Positions 8,507 through 18,145 are shown, counted from the first letter of the stretch. The stretch: 64,000 bases of DNA from Pedobacter africanus (GCF_900176535.1 NZ_FWXT01000001.1:186001-250000); one strand, 5' to 3'. Translations and numbers: made by a program. The notes: generated by a model not told the origin, from the letters alone.

Positions 8507-9664
8507 CTAGTTGTTAAAAATGGTTTTCAGTTTAGCATCCAGTTCTTTACCGCCTGAACCAACCCATTTGGCTACGATTTTCCCCTCCTTATCCAGCAGT
8601 ATCTGGGTTGGATACGCATCAATACTGTAGAGTTGTACAACATCCTGTTTCATGCCGGTTTCATTGTTTAAAACATTCGTCCAGGTCAGCCCATCTTTTT
8701 CAACAGCTTCCTTCCAGACTTTTTCGGCCTGTGCCTGTCCGCTTACTTTTTCGCTCGCCACACCCAGAATCTCAAAACCCTTTGCTGCATATTTTGTGTA
8801 GAGCTCCTTTAAATGCGGGTTTGCCGCACGGCAAGGGCCGCACCAGCTTCCCCAGAAATCGAGCAATACATATTTGCCCCTGAACTGCGATAGGCTTACC
8901 GGCTTACCGTTTACATCAGGCTTGGTAAAATCTGGTGCAGGACCGCCCGAGTTCATCACCTTCAAAGAAGCGATCTTCTCGGCAAGGCCCTTGGCATAGC
9001 GTGTATTTTTGTACGTCGGGGCCAACCCGTTGTAGGCAGCTTCCAGTTCTGCGGCGCTGTAATCCTTTGCGGTTAAAGACAGATAATACAAACTGGCAAA
9101 AGCTTCAGGATGTGCTTTAATGAACTTTTTACGGCCGTCCATAATTGCTTTTCTGTTTTCCAGCATTTTTGGCCCGATCTCGTTCATGGCATCTTTAACC
9201 CCCATTATCCGGGATTCCACCATTTGTTTCTGCAAACTGGCCATTTGTTTCATCAAAGGCTCTTCAGCTTTACGGAACTGCGTAAAACTATCGTTCAGTG
9301 CATCACCGGTTACCGAAGCCAGGTTCAGCTCAAGGGCCGAACCGCTAATGCTTAGTTTAGCCCCTTTGCTGAGCACAATATCCAAAGGAGGTGCAGGCTG
9401 GTACATACCGGTTTTGCCACCACCAAGGTACAGGTTGCGGTCTACACTGGTATTGATGGAAGTTACAAAAGGTTCATCTCCAGCCGGTCCGCTCAGTTCA
9501 AATTCATTGTTTCTGGCATCAACAGTAATGGCACCTTCTGTGCCGCGCAGGATGATTTTTTCGTTTCCCTGCCCGGCTAAATTCCCTTTAATACTATAGT
9601 TTTGGGCCTGTACGGCTAAAACGCTGCAAAGCAAGGCTAGCGTTAATGTGATTTTTCTTTTCAT
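8507..9664 (-). CDS. TlpA-family thioredoxin with N-terminal DUF4369-like domain
   Basis: A 385-residue exported protein: signal peptide MKRKITLTLALLCSVLAVQAQ, DUF4369-like sandwich (about 22-115), helical spacer, and TlpA-type thioredoxin domain (about 240-385) with DFWGSWCGPCRAANPH. CGPC is at 275-278 and the cis-Pro segment is DAYPTQILLD. It lies between the PKD-like lipoprotein gene (39 bp upstream) and a second TlpA gene (1 bp downstream). The closest relative in the window appears to be 51734-52894, which shares the CGPCR..HPHLK/NPHLK pattern and the ILLDKEGKI ending. That suggests the two SusC/D-TlpA operons share ancestry. Reductive role in the periplasm inferred from family; substrate unknown. 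Confidence 0.88.
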   Translation of the reverse strand: MKRKITLTLALLCSVLAVQAQNYSIKGNLAGQGNEKIILRGTEGAITVDARNNEFELSGPAGDEPFVTSINTSVDRNLYLGGGKTGMYQPAPPLDIVLSKGAKLSISGSALELNLASVTGDALNDSFTQFRKAEEPLMKQMASLQKQMVESRIMGVKDAMNEIGPKMLENRKAIMDGRKKFIKAHPEAFASLYYLSLTAKDYSAAELEAAYNGLAPTYKNTRYAKGLAEKIASLKVMNSGGPAPDFTKPDVNGKPVSLSQFRGKYVLLDFWGSWCGPCRAANPHLKELYTKYAAKGFEILGVASEKVSGQAQAEKVWKEAVEKDGLTWTNVLNNETGMKQDVVQLYSIDAYPTQILLDKEGKIVAKWVGSGGKELDAKLKTIFNN

Positions 9665-9703
9665 TTATATTTATGCTTATTATTCTTAGATATGCTGGAT
9701 GTA

Positions 9704-11272
9704 TTAGAGACTCCATTTATAGGTCATGTCGGTAATTTTTCCGAATCCCGTATAAACACGCTCTGTAGATTTGCTGATAGTGCCGCTGGTTGGGTCAATG
9801 CCATAGGCATAGACTTTACCTGTTTTGGTGCTGCCGTTCCAGGTACCTATATAAACCACTGTATTTGGTCGGGGCAATAACAGGCTTGTTACCGCTGCGT
9901 TGTAGTAAAACTTCTGTAGGCGCACGCAGGTTACTTCCTCGTTAACCGGGGCATTCCATTCTACCGTTGCTGCTCCGCCTTGCATATAACGGTGCAGATA
10001 AACTGCATTGGCAGTACCCATTAGCGTATAGTTTCCGCCAAAAGCAGCAGCGAGTGTTCTTACCGGAGTGGCAATTGGAATACCGGTTATATTATATTTA
10101 CCGCTTGCAATCTGGTTTGCTGCAGCGGTGGTAAAATTGCTGACCAGCAGATAGCGGTCGGTGCTGTTTTTCATGATGCTATATTCATAACCAACTGCTG
10201 GGGTACCATTGCCCCGGCCCCAGTCAAAAGCTTCTGCATCCAGCCCAACATTATTGACATCAAAAGGCGCAGTTTGCAGCTGCGTGGCAAATGACTGCAC
10301 CGCTGTTCCGCTGGCAGGTACATTCAGGAATTTTTTAGCCGTCTTATCATAAACTACCGCCTCGTAGCTGGCTCCAAATGCCGTGGCTGACCATTTTTCA
10401 AGTTCTCCATAATTCCCATTGTATGGGGAGCCGAAAAAATTCACCCTGCTGGTGCCCGACTGGTTGTAATTTGCCGCATGTATTCTGTTGTTATAAATGG
10501 CAACCTCTTTTCGGCCATTACTGGCCGATACACTTTGAATTTCACCACCTGGCATATAGTTCCAGAACAATTTATCGATAGGATAAAAAACCAGGAAAGA
10601 CGATTTTTCCACAGCTACAAAATCACGTGCAGATGCGATGAGTACTTCTGCTGTAGCAATTGGTGCTGAAGAATGCAACAGCGCACGGGGTTCACCGGAA
10701 AGCGCCGCACCATTGGAAGCAGCAATCATGTCGGCAAAAGTCCGTGTTTGTACAACCCCTTTCTTTGTCCAGTCGTCTACGATCAGCCCCACGTCGGTAT
10801 TTCCGTTTTTTTCATAAAGCAGCATCCAGCCATCCGAAAGTTGCTCATCCACCTGAACATTAAATTTCATATAGGTTTCTACATTTGTGCCCATATTTTT
10901 CACACCCAGCACGACAATCCACCTTCCGGCCGGTTTTGAGATTTGCTTGCGCAATTTGATTTCATTGGACAAAGTATCACGTGAATATACCTGTCCACCA
11001 GAGGTACCCTGATAAATTGCCCAGGTAAATTGCAACTTGTCTTTCACCTGGTCTGGGCTGGTTATTTCTGCTCCGTTAAAAAAAATTTTAGGGTCGATGT
11101 TCAGTTCATCGTACCTGTATATGGCATAAGACTCCTTGATGTTTCTATTTGCTGTGTCGATCAGCACTTCTTCCAAAGGTTTATAATCATAATTCCCTTT
11201 GTCTTTGTAACAGGAAGTACAAAAAAGGCTGGCCCCCAATACCCATAGGGCTATATTATTTATCAATTTCAT
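9704..11272 (-). CDS. PKD-like family lipoprotein of a SusCD operon
   Basis: A 522-residue protein with a lipoprotein-type N-terminus (MKLINNIALWVLGASLFCTSC; acceptor Cys probably 21). The start of the mature part, CYKDKGNYDYKPLEEV, and the two beta-sandwich regions that follow match the PKD-like lipoproteins that accompany SusC, SusD and DUF4843 in Bacteroidota. The second half is beta-rich and may form a propeller-like ligand-binding surface. No catalytic motif is seen. It is expected on the outer membrane surface or inner leaflet as an accessory binding protein of the SusC/D transporter encoded upstream. Gaps to neighbours are 43 and 39 bp. Family call by recall of the characteristic N-terminus; ligand unknown. 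Confidence 0.75.
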   Translation of the reverse strand: MKLINNIALWVLGASLFCTSCYKDKGNYDYKPLEEVLIDTANRNIKESYAIYRYDELNIDPKIFFNGAEITSPDQVKDKLQFTWAIYQGTSGGQVYSRDTLSNEIKLRKQISKPAGRWIVVLGVKNMGTNVETYMKFNVQVDEQLSDGWMLLYEKNGNTDVGLIVDDWTKKGVVQTRTFADMIAASNGAALSGEPRALLHSSAPIATAEVLIASARDFVAVEKSSFLVFYPIDKLFWNYMPGGEIQSVSASNGRKEVAIYNNRIHAANYNQSGTSRVNFFGSPYNGNYGELEKWSATAFGASYEAVVYDKTAKKFLNVPASGTAVQSFATQLQTAPFDVNNVGLDAEAFDWGRGNGTPAVGYEYSIMKNSTDRYLLVSNFTTAAANQIASGKYNITGIPIATPVRTLAAAFGGNYTLMGTANAVYLHRYMQGGAATVEWNAPVNEEVTCVRLQKFYYNAAVTSLLLPRPNTVVYIGTWNGSTKTGKVYAYGIDPTSGTISKSTERVYTGFGKITDMTYKWSL

Positions 11273-11315
11273 TTTTCTGCAGTTTTAATGATTGAACATG
11301 TTCATTTGTATAGCG

Positions 11316-12068
11316 CTATGGAAATACAATGGGAATATTATTTTCATCCAGTAAATCCTTTCCATTGTCGGCCTTGTATTTCTCCAATGCTATTTTACAT
11401 TGGCTCTGCAAGGCCCTGGCATGAATTTCGGTAATCGTATTTGGCTCCAGTTCAGGGTTCACCGCAACAGTTCTGTATACTGCAAAGTTGGACATGCCTG
11501 TGACCTGAATCACAAATTTGTATTTCTCATTGCTGTAAACCCCGAAGAAGTTGCGTAGCGGCAGGTAAGGCAGCGCAGCATTTTCCCAGTTATCTGGTTT
11601 GGTAACAGCATTTTTGAAGATGATACGTAAGCTGGATTGCTCTTTTACCGCAGGCTGAAATACAGTTGTTGACTTCACCTGAAAAGTAACTTTCAGGTCC
11701 TTATTAAGAAACAAATTCTTGTCGATAGGCTTATCTACATACAACACAAAATTCCCTTCCGATTTTCCGGCAGGCACGCTATAGGAACCAAAAGAAAAAT
11801 TCAGGAGTTTGGCATCATTGTCGGAAGTGGACAGTTCAAATTTCCGGTCCTGGTTAGCAGGATAACCCGCAATACGGTAATAAAACAATATAGAATCTTT
11901 GTTTCCGGAACTGTAGGCAAAATTATGGGTTATACTGTCCAGTACACTTCCTCTTGTACCTAACCAGATATTTAAAAATGGAACTTCTTCTTCGAAATAC
12001 TGTAATTCGTTCCTTTTGCAACCTGCCAGGGCTATGAACAACAGCAGGATCATATATCTTTTTTTCAT
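11316..12068 (-). CDS. DUF4843 domain lipoprotein
   Basis: A 250-residue lipoprotein (MKKRYMILLLFIALAGCKRN, acceptor Cys 17). The mature part, with YFEEEVPFLNIWLG near its start and repeated beta strands, fits the DUF4843 family. These are encoded directly after SusD in many Sphingobacteriaceae loci and probably sit at the outer membrane as SusE/F-like accessory proteins. The gene is 11 bp after the SusD stop and 43 bp before the PKD-like gene. No enzymatic motif is visible. Role in ligand capture is inferred from position only. Confidence 0.8.
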   Translation of the reverse strand: MKKRYMILLLFIALAGCKRNELQYFEEEVPFLNIWLGTRGSVLDSITHNFAYSSGNKDSILFYYRIAGYPANQDRKFELSTSDNDAKLLNFSFGSYSVPAGKSEGNFVLYVDKPIDKNLFLNKDLKVTFQVKSTTVFQPAVKEQSSLRIIFKNAVTKPDNWENAALPYLPLRNFFGVYSNEKYKFVIQVTGMSNFAVYRTVAVNPELEPNTITEIHARALQSQCKIALEKYKADNGKDLLDENNIPIVFP

Positions 12069-12079
12069 CTCTTTATTTT

Positions 12080-13498
12080 TTAACGGTTACTGTTGCGGTT
12101 GGCCGCATCATATTCAGATACAGGTAAAGGAAGGATGTAGGCTTTTATGGCAACCAGATCTTTGCCCGTACCGGCAATGATTGCCTTGTTTAACCTCTTA
12201 TATTGATGAAACAATTGTCCCTCGCCAAAAAACTCCTTCCTGAATTCAGTAAGATAGGTGGCCGTAGGGTCTGCAGGCTCTGCACCCAGTGCCGCAACTC
12301 CCCTGGCCTGGCGCACTTTATTTAATGCCTCTATAATGCCTTTTCCTTCTGCCAGATTTGAGCCGGCAATGATGAAATACATTTCGGCCAGTTTAACAAG
12401 CGCACTCTTGTTCCGGTAATATAGATTCTGGGTAGTAGGTTCACTGTATTTGAGGAGGTAACGGTTACTGGCACTGCTTCCCGTTCCCTGAGCAAAAAGA
12501 TAGCTGAACCGGTAGTCGCTGGAATTGTTTTCGTAATAGGAACCAAGCGTGGTTGCGTTTAAAGAAAAAACATTGGTACCCTCCTGTGACAAGTTTTGTA
12601 TGGCATAATTGAACTGATTGAAAATATGGAGTCCAAAAATATGTTCAGGGGCACCGGTAAAATCAACACCGTTAAGAAAATTTGCCTGGGTTGAAAAACT
12701 GAACTTACCTGAATTGATAACCGTATTTGCCGCAGTGCGGGCTTTGTCATATTCACCTGTATTGTAATACAAACGGGCCATCAGGGCTTCCACTGCATAA
12801 TAATTGAGATGTACCTGCCTGTTGATCAGATATCCGTTATCTACTCCCTCAGTAATTACCTTTCCGGTAAAGATCGGGTCTGCCTTCAGCAATGCTTTAG
12901 CTGCCTCCAGATCCTTCAATATGAAAACATAGGTTTCCTTAACTGTAGATTGCGGAGTTTGTTTTGCTGCATATTGAAACACATAAGGGATGGCTGGTTT
13001 ATTCGGATCTATCAGGTATGATGCACCGAAAAGTCTGACCAGCTCAAAATGCAGGAATGCCCTCAATGCCAGTGTTTCCCCTTTTATGATTGCATAATTA
13101 TCGCCCGAAAATACCTGCTGCTTCGCATCAATCTGATCCAGTAGGTTGTTGGCATTGCTAATGGCCTGGTAAAGGCCAAGCCATACATCGTTAATGCGGC
13201 CCTGCACCGCAGTGCTCCCGTACTCGTACTCCCCGTCCTCATTGTAAGCCGTAGCGTAGGCCGACCATTCGTGCGAAAGTACCCCGATCATGCCATATTG
13301 TAGCTCCTTGCCATACAATTTCGGATCTGTGATCAGTGTATATATACCGGCGAGGGCTTCCTTGAAACCAGATTCTGTTTTAAACAGTTCGGAAGATTTA
13401 ATTTGTGAATTGGGCTCCACATCCAACCATTTGTTGCAGGACGATACCAGTCCGGAAACAAAACACAGCAATATTAAATATATAAATCTTGTATTCAT
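12080..13498 (-). CDS. RagB/SusD family outer-membrane lipoprotein
   Basis: A 472-residue surface lipoprotein with lipobox ending at Cys 21 (GLVSSC) and the typical SusD start CNKWLDVEPNSQ. The helical TPR-like scaffold is recognisable (ALRAFLHFELVRLFG near residues 125-140, ALMARLYYNTGEYDKARTAA near 240). The C-terminal RagB-type segment RKEFFGEGQLFHQYKRL is present. SusD proteins form the lid of SusC-type TonB-dependent transporters and capture the ligand. The start codon lies 9 bp after the SusC stop, as expected for a pair. The absence of glycosidases in this operon leaves the ligand open: peptide, glycan or other. Confidence 0.94.
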   Translation of the reverse strand: MNTRFIYLILLCFVSGLVSSCNKWLDVEPNSQIKSSELFKTESGFKEALAGIYTLITDPKLYGKELQYGMIGVLSHEWSAYATAYNEDGEYEYGSTAVQGRINDVWLGLYQAISNANNLLDQIDAKQQVFSGDNYAIIKGETLALRAFLHFELVRLFGASYLIDPNKPAIPYVFQYAAKQTPQSTVKETYVFILKDLEAAKALLKADPIFTGKVITEGVDNGYLINRQVHLNYYAVEALMARLYYNTGEYDKARTAANTVINSGKFSFSTQANFLNGVDFTGAPEHIFGLHIFNQFNYAIQNLSQEGTNVFSLNATTLGSYYENNSSDYRFSYLFAQGTGSSASNRYLLKYSEPTTQNLYYRNKSALVKLAEMYFIIAGSNLAEGKGIIEALNKVRQARGVAALGAEPADPTATYLTEFRKEFFGEGQLFHQYKRLNKAIIAGTGKDLVAIKAYILPLPVSEYDAANRNSNR

Positions 13499-13507
13499 GT
13501 CCTTAGA

Positions 13508-16500
13508 TTAAAAAGTGGTTTGTAAAGAGAATGAAAAACTGCGCGCAAAAGGATAATCAGTTCCGCGCTCTATTCTAATGGTTGAAAGCACAAAGGCTTC
13601 ATTCATAAAAACTGAACATTTCAGGTTTTGAAGCCCGAAGCGCTTCAGGTTTTTCCATTTAAAGTCGTAATAAGCATTTACAGAAGAAAGGGTCAGATCG
13701 CTCTTGTGCTGAACTAAACGTGTGGTAGCGCGGGTTTGGCTTGCATTAACGGAAATCCTTTTAAACGGCACCCGATCTCCCGGATTGAGCCAGGTATTGT
13801 TAAACACCCTTGTATCTACGTTATTTGCAATGTTCACGTTTTCTACCCGGTTGGCCAAGGTAGCATTGTAATAATCTTCTCCGATGGTATACCTGAAAGT
13901 TGCGCTCAATCCCCAGCCCCGATACTCCATATTAAGGCCAAAATTGCCACGCAGTTGCGGATCTGTAACCCCAGCCACCACCTGATCGTTCGGGCTCCAC
14001 TCAAAAGTTGTACTGCCATCCTTTGCACGGTACATTTCACGGCCGGTAGCCGGATCTATTCCTAAAGAAGGAACAGCCCAGATTGAGGAAAGGGACTGGC
14101 CTTCTTCGAAACGGGTAACCGGAGCGTTGGAAGCACCGGCACGCTCGTCCTGTTCTTTATTCAGCTGTTTCAGCCCATCAGAGATCTTTGTGATTTTGTT
14201 CTGATTGTGGGCCAATGAACCAAAAACTGAGAGGTATGACTGGGTTTTTGGGTTACGGTACACCTGGTAACTCACTGTTCCTTCGTAACCGGTATTTCTT
14301 AATGCACCCAGGTTTTCCTTGTAACTGTTGTAGCCTGTTGATGGTGGAAGGGTAAGATCAGTAAGCAGGTTATTGGTATTGCTCAGGTAATAGTCAAAAC
14401 GAACATTCAGACGTTTCTTAATATTGATATCGACACCAATATTGTTATCAATCTTTTGCTGCCAGCGCAGGTTATCGTTAGCCAATGCCGTTAAATAAGT
14501 ACCGGAAATGTTATCGTAGTTGCTGTTGGTAAACAAAGTATAAGTTGCCATAGCCTGGTAGGGATTGAAATTCTGACTTCCCGTTGAACCTTTCGAAGCC
14601 CTTAATTTCAGCATATCAAAAAGGCCCGTCTTTTTGATAAAACCTTCATTATGCAGGTTCCAGCCAAGGCCTACCGACCAAAAAGTCCCCCAACGGTTGT
14701 TGGCCCCAAAAACAGAAGAAGCATTCCTCCTTACACTTACGTCTATGAGGTAACGGTTGTCATAAGCATAACTTCCAAAAGCCAGGATTCCCAGTTCGCG
14801 CTGAACATTCTCTGTACCGGATGGTACACCATTCAAGGCGTATTGACTGGCAAAAGATATAAAATCAACCCTGTTGTTTAAAAAGCCTTCTGCAGCCATG
14901 CCATGAGTTAAGCCTTGTATGGCGCCTATATTGGCGCCTCCGTTTACCAACACAAGGTGCTTATCCCACATTTTTGTCCAATTAGCGAAAACATCTGAAT
15001 TTAAATTCGTACTCTTACCGTCTGTCATGGTATAGGAGCCCCTTCTGTAAAAATTTTCTCCAGTCATTTCTGTAAACCGCGTATGGTCTCCCGGATAAAA
15101 AACTTCAGCGGAATTGCGGTTTTGTGTAAACCCGACACGTGCAGTGATCCTTAAATCTTTAGAAGCCTGCCATTCTGTATAAAAGTTTTCAGTTACCTCC
15201 GTATAGGTAGAAAAATCTTTGGTATTGAGCGTGGCATTATACAGGGGGTTATAATAATATGTAGTTGCACCGGAAGGGGTTGATTTAAATTCTCCAAGCA
15301 CTTTGTTGATCCTACCGAATTCATCGACCGGTGCCCAATAAGGATTTAAACGGGTATACTCGCCAAAACTTCCGTATGGCGAATTCACGGACTTATTGAA
15401 ATTCAGGTTCAGAATATTTCTGAAAATCAGTTTTCCGCTTCTGTAGGACAGGTTGACAGAACCTCCCATGTTGTCCCTTTTTGAGCCCTTCATTACACCC
15501 ACCAGATTGTTATAATTCAGGTCTATCCCATACCGCATATTTGGGTCGCCACCTTCCAGGTACAAGCCATGCTTGGTACCCAGGCCTACCCTTAAGGGTT
15601 TGGAAAGCCAGTAGGTGTTTACACCACGTGCAATATCAGTTGCTATAGCGTTGTACTGTTCGGTTAGGAATTGCTGGATGAGTGGTGAGCCGGATGTATA
15701 CCTTCCAGCATTTTTCTCTACCTGCAGCTTTTCAGACGCATTGGTCAGGTGGTAGGAAGTAAGATCAGGCACTTCAAGGTTAAAGTTGTTGTTATAGGTA
15801 ATGCGCAGCTTACCTTCCTTCGGCGCGATCGTTTCGATAACCAATACGCCATTGGCAGCCTTGGATCCATAAATTGCCTTTGCAGATGCATCACGCAATA
15901 TGGTTATGGATGCTACACGGTTCATATCCAGATCATAAATCTTCTGCAGGCTTGATTCAAAGCCATCTAAAATGAACAATGGTAAATTTGGGTTTCCAGA
16001 ATATTCACCACGCACATCGTCCAGGCCTGCCTGGCCCCTTAATTGTATATCCGGAAGTATATTCGGGTTAGAGCCTAGCGACAGGTTTTCTGTGAGTACA
16101 AAAGAAGGGTCCAGATTTTGTAAGCTCTGTAGTATATTTTTATTTCCTACCCTTTTTAAGTCCTCTCCGCTAAAAGTAGATGCACTTCCTGTAAAACTCT
16201 CTTTAGTCCTTTTGGTATAACCGGTTACAATCACCTCATCCAGTTCATCAGTAGATTCTTTCAGGCTAATGATCAGCGGCAATTTGGTGTCCGGAGTTAA
16301 AACGATCTCCTGACTCTTAAATCCAATGCTGGAAATGAGCAGCGTTGCCCCCGGTTTATCCGGTGAAATGATAAACTCCCCTGAGTTGTTGGTGGAGGTT
16401 GCAATTTTCTGATTTCCTTTTATAGAAATTTTAACACCGGGCAAAGGCTGCTTATTCGCATCGATCACTCTCCCCAGAATTTTGGAAACAACCTGGAACT

Positions 16501-16606
16501 GCGTTGCCGGCACCTGACTATACAGTCGTTGCGGCGTAGTAGCCAGTCCGAGAATTGCAAGACTGAGCATAGCCCTTTTAACGCTTAAAGTAAAATTTTT
16601 ATTCAT
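13508..16606 (-). CDS. SusC/RagA family TonB-dependent outer-membrane transporter (no STN domain)
   Basis: A 1032-residue protein. A signal peptide (about 1-30) is followed by a carboxypeptidase-D-like regulatory domain (about 42-117), the TonB-box region ELDEVIVTGY (121-130), a plug domain with GSKAANGVLVIET, and a 22-strand barrel ending in FSFSLQTTF. It imports large ligands across the outer membrane with TonB energy. It lacks the N-terminal STN domain through which SusC proteins contact FecR anti-sigma factors, although a sigma/anti-sigma pair sits directly upstream; the STN-like domain is found instead on that anti-sigma-like protein. The gap of 135 bp upstream probably contains the operon promoter. 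SusD follows by 9 bp. Confidence 0.95.
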   Translation of the reverse strand: MNKNFTLSVKRAMLSLAILGLATTPQRLYSQVPATQFQVVSKILGRVIDANKQPLPGVKISIKGNQKIATSTNNSGEFIISPDKPGATLLISSIGFKSQEIVLTPDTKLPLIISLKESTDELDEVIVTGYTKRTKESFTGSASTFSGEDLKRVGNKNILQSLQNLDPSFVLTENLSLGSNPNILPDIQLRGQAGLDDVRGEYSGNPNLPLFILDGFESSLQKIYDLDMNRVASITILRDASAKAIYGSKAANGVLVIETIAPKEGKLRITYNNNFNLEVPDLTSYHLTNASEKLQVEKNAGRYTSGSPLIQQFLTEQYNAIATDIARGVNTYWLSKPLRVGLGTKHGLYLEGGDPNMRYGIDLNYNNLVGVMKGSKRDNMGGSVNLSYRSGKLIFRNILNLNFNKSVNSPYGSFGEYTRLNPYWAPVDEFGRINKVLGEFKSTPSGATTYYYNPLYNATLNTKDFSTYTEVTENFYTEWQASKDLRITARVGFTQNRNSAEVFYPGDHTRFTEMTGENFYRRGSYTMTDGKSTNLNSDVFANWTKMWDKHLVLVNGGANIGAIQGLTHGMAAEGFLNNRVDFISFASQYALNGVPSGTENVQRELGILAFGSYAYDNRYLIDVSVRRNASSVFGANNRWGTFWSVGLGWNLHNEGFIKKTGLFDMLKLRASKGSTGSQNFNPYQAMATYTLFTNSNYDNISGTYLTALANDNLRWQQKIDNNIGVDINIKKRLNVRFDYYLSNTNNLLTDLTLPPSTGYNSYKENLGALRNTGYEGTVSYQVYRNPKTQSYLSVFGSLAHNQNKITKISDGLKQLNKEQDERAGASNAPVTRFEEGQSLSSIWAVPSLGIDPATGREMYRAKDGSTTFEWSPNDQVVAGVTDPQLRGNFGLNMEYRGWGLSATFRYTIGEDYYNATLANRVENVNIANNVDTRVFNNTWLNPGDRVPFKRISVNASQTRATTRLVQHKSDLTLSSVNAYYDFKWKNLKRFGLQNLKCSVFMNEAFVLSTIRIERGTDYPFARSFSFSLQTTF

Positions 16607-16741
16607 ATGTTGTGGTTTAGGTTATATTTTCGGCAGATTTTGGCATAAGCAGATTGCCCTGTGACATTTTTTTGAAAATATCCAGTTCAGATTTAGCTTT
16701 GGGCTAAAATCCAGTTGTTAAAACACGAAAAGTGAAGGTCT

Positions 16742-17530
16742 TTAATTAAAGCAGATCTTGACTTTGTTGTCTTTGACAGAATACGAAAACATCATCTTTT
16801 CAGACATGTCATTCAATAAATCAGGAAGGGAAATTGCTTCAAACCGCGCAGTATAAGTTTTCGAAATTCCTGCTACACCCGTTCCGGCACATGGTTCCAA
16901 TACCACTCCACATTCTTCACGCAGTAAAACTGCCAGCCGTTGAAAAGTGATATCATGAACATCAAGGTTCAGCAGGACCACCTTGTTAGAATCTATGTCA
17001 TTGATCAGTTTGCGTAGTGCTACCTTGTTGACCATAAAATTCTCTAGCTTAGTGGCTTTCACGAAAAGAGGCTTTTTCTCCAAATTTACTGTATCGATCT
17101 TGGCTAGGGTTTGAGCTGGTTTGTTTCTGATGGTTTTTCTTTCATAACTGGTAATAGTTTTAGTGTTTATACCTGAATGAAAAATGTGCGTCTGGGCTTT
17201 TCCGGCGCTGGTATCAACTTGCCCGGGTTGAGAAACTGCAGCTGTTACAGTGGTTCGTTCTGTTTTTTCCGGCCCGCTGCTATAATGGTAAAAACCAACT
17301 ACCACAGCTATTGCTGCTGCAGCGGCTGCCCACCATTTAAATGTGCCAGAGCTTTTCATAACTGTTTCGTCATCCCGAAGATGTTGATCAACATGGCCGT
17401 CCCATTCGTTTACCAAAAAATTCTCAAAATCGGCACGATTGTTCGAATCCAATATCCATTCTTCAACAGCTTGCGATTCAGCTGCGGAACATTGTTTTTC
17501 GAAATACCGTTTTAATAATTTTTTGCTCAC
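16742..17530 (-). CDS. anti-sigma-factor-like membrane protein with C-terminal STN/DUF4974-like domain, FecR core missing
   Basis: A 262-residue protein. The N-terminus (MSKKLLKRYFEKQCSAAESQ, then VEEWI) is like the sigma-binding segment of FecR-type anti-sigma factors, and one transmembrane helix lies at about 66-82. A Lys/Thr-rich linker of roughly 100 residues replaces the FecR jelly-roll domain: the conserved GGxYxVxLPDGTxVxLN block is absent, whereas the second anti-sigma protein at 59448-60542 has it. The last 75 residues (VHDITFQRLAVLLREECG, then FEAISLPDLLNDMSEKM) look like the DUF4974/STN fold that ends normal FecR proteins. It sits 45 bp after the sigma gene and 135 bp before SusC, so it very probably controls that sigma factor. 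Membrane location inferred. Confidence 0.7.
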   Translation of the reverse strand: MSKKLLKRYFEKQCSAAESQAVEEWILDSNNRADFENFLVNEWDGHVDQHLRDDETVMKSSGTFKWWAAAAAAIAVVVGFYHYSSGPEKTERTTVTAAVSQPGQVDTSAGKAQTHIFHSGINTKTITSYERKTIRNKPAQTLAKIDTVNLEKKPLFVKATKLENFMVNKVALRKLINDIDSNKVVLLNLDVHDITFQRLAVLLREECGVVLEPCAGTGVAGISKTYTARFEAISLPDLLNDMSEKMMFSYSVKDNKVKICFN

Positions 17531-17575
17531 TTTTCAATCTAATTACACACTATACAGTTGAAAGAATATTTACAC

Positions 17576-18145
17576 CTAAGGCAAAATAAGAAAAAATAAA
17601 GAAGTTGTCCAAAACCCGAAGTTTTTCAATAATTTTTTAATTATCGCCGAGGAATTATTGATGTGATTTTCTACCGTACTTTTAGATATACCCAGTTCCT
17701 GCGCAATTTCTTTGTTGGAATAACCCTCAATCCTACTCATTTTAAACACTTTAGCTCTTTTTTCCGGAAGACTATCCAGAATTTCATTCAGAACCTTTGT
17801 AAGATCGGAGAATGAAGGCTCAAAAACCTGATGGCGGCTTCCTAGCAAATCGTTATGTTTCTTTGCTACTATACTTCTCTGAACTTTATTGTACAAGTCA
17901 TTTTTGGCAATGGTAATGATGTAATTCTTTAAAGGCACATTGGGATCAAGTTTTTCCCTGTTTTCCCAAACTTTAAGAAATGTCTGTTGCACAGTATCAT
18001 TGACGTCCTCTGAATCTACTTTTAATTTCAGCATAAAAGACTGCAAAACCGGAGCATACATTTCGAAAAGTTTTACAAAAGCACTTTCATCCCCGTTGTT
18101 TAAACTGGTTATTAAATGCTTTTCGTTGATCAGGCCTTTAGACAT
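17576..18145 (-). CDS. ECF-type RNA polymerase sigma factor
   Basis: A 189-residue sigma-70 family protein. Region 2 is at about 12-82 (VNDTVQQTFLKVWENREKL); region 4 is at about 120-175 with the recognition helix YSNKEIAQELGISKSTVENH. The C-terminus ends in a hydrophobic stretch (FWTTSLFFLILP), a tail also seen in the other sigma factor of this window. It should direct transcription of the downstream SusC/D operon when released by the anti-sigma-like protein encoded 45 bp downstream. The gene starts a new unit: 173 bp of AT-rich DNA separates it from the end of the large pectin operon. Confidence 0.93.
   Translation of the reverse strand: MSKGLINEKHLITSLNNGDESAFVKLFEMYAPVLQSFMLKLKVDSEDVNDTVQQTFLKVWENREKLDPNVPLKNYIITIAKNDLYNKVQRSIVAKKHNDLLGSRHQVFEPSFSDLTKVLNEILDSLPEKRAKVFKMSRIEGYSNKEIAQELGISKSTVENHINNSSAIIKKLLKNFGFWTTSLFFLILP

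Noticed and set aside
17440..17452. GTTCGAATCC, resembling a tRNA T-arm
   Set aside because: It lies within the coding sequence of the anti-sigma-like protein and no acceptor stem or anticodon arm surrounds it. No tRNA or rRNA was found in the window.
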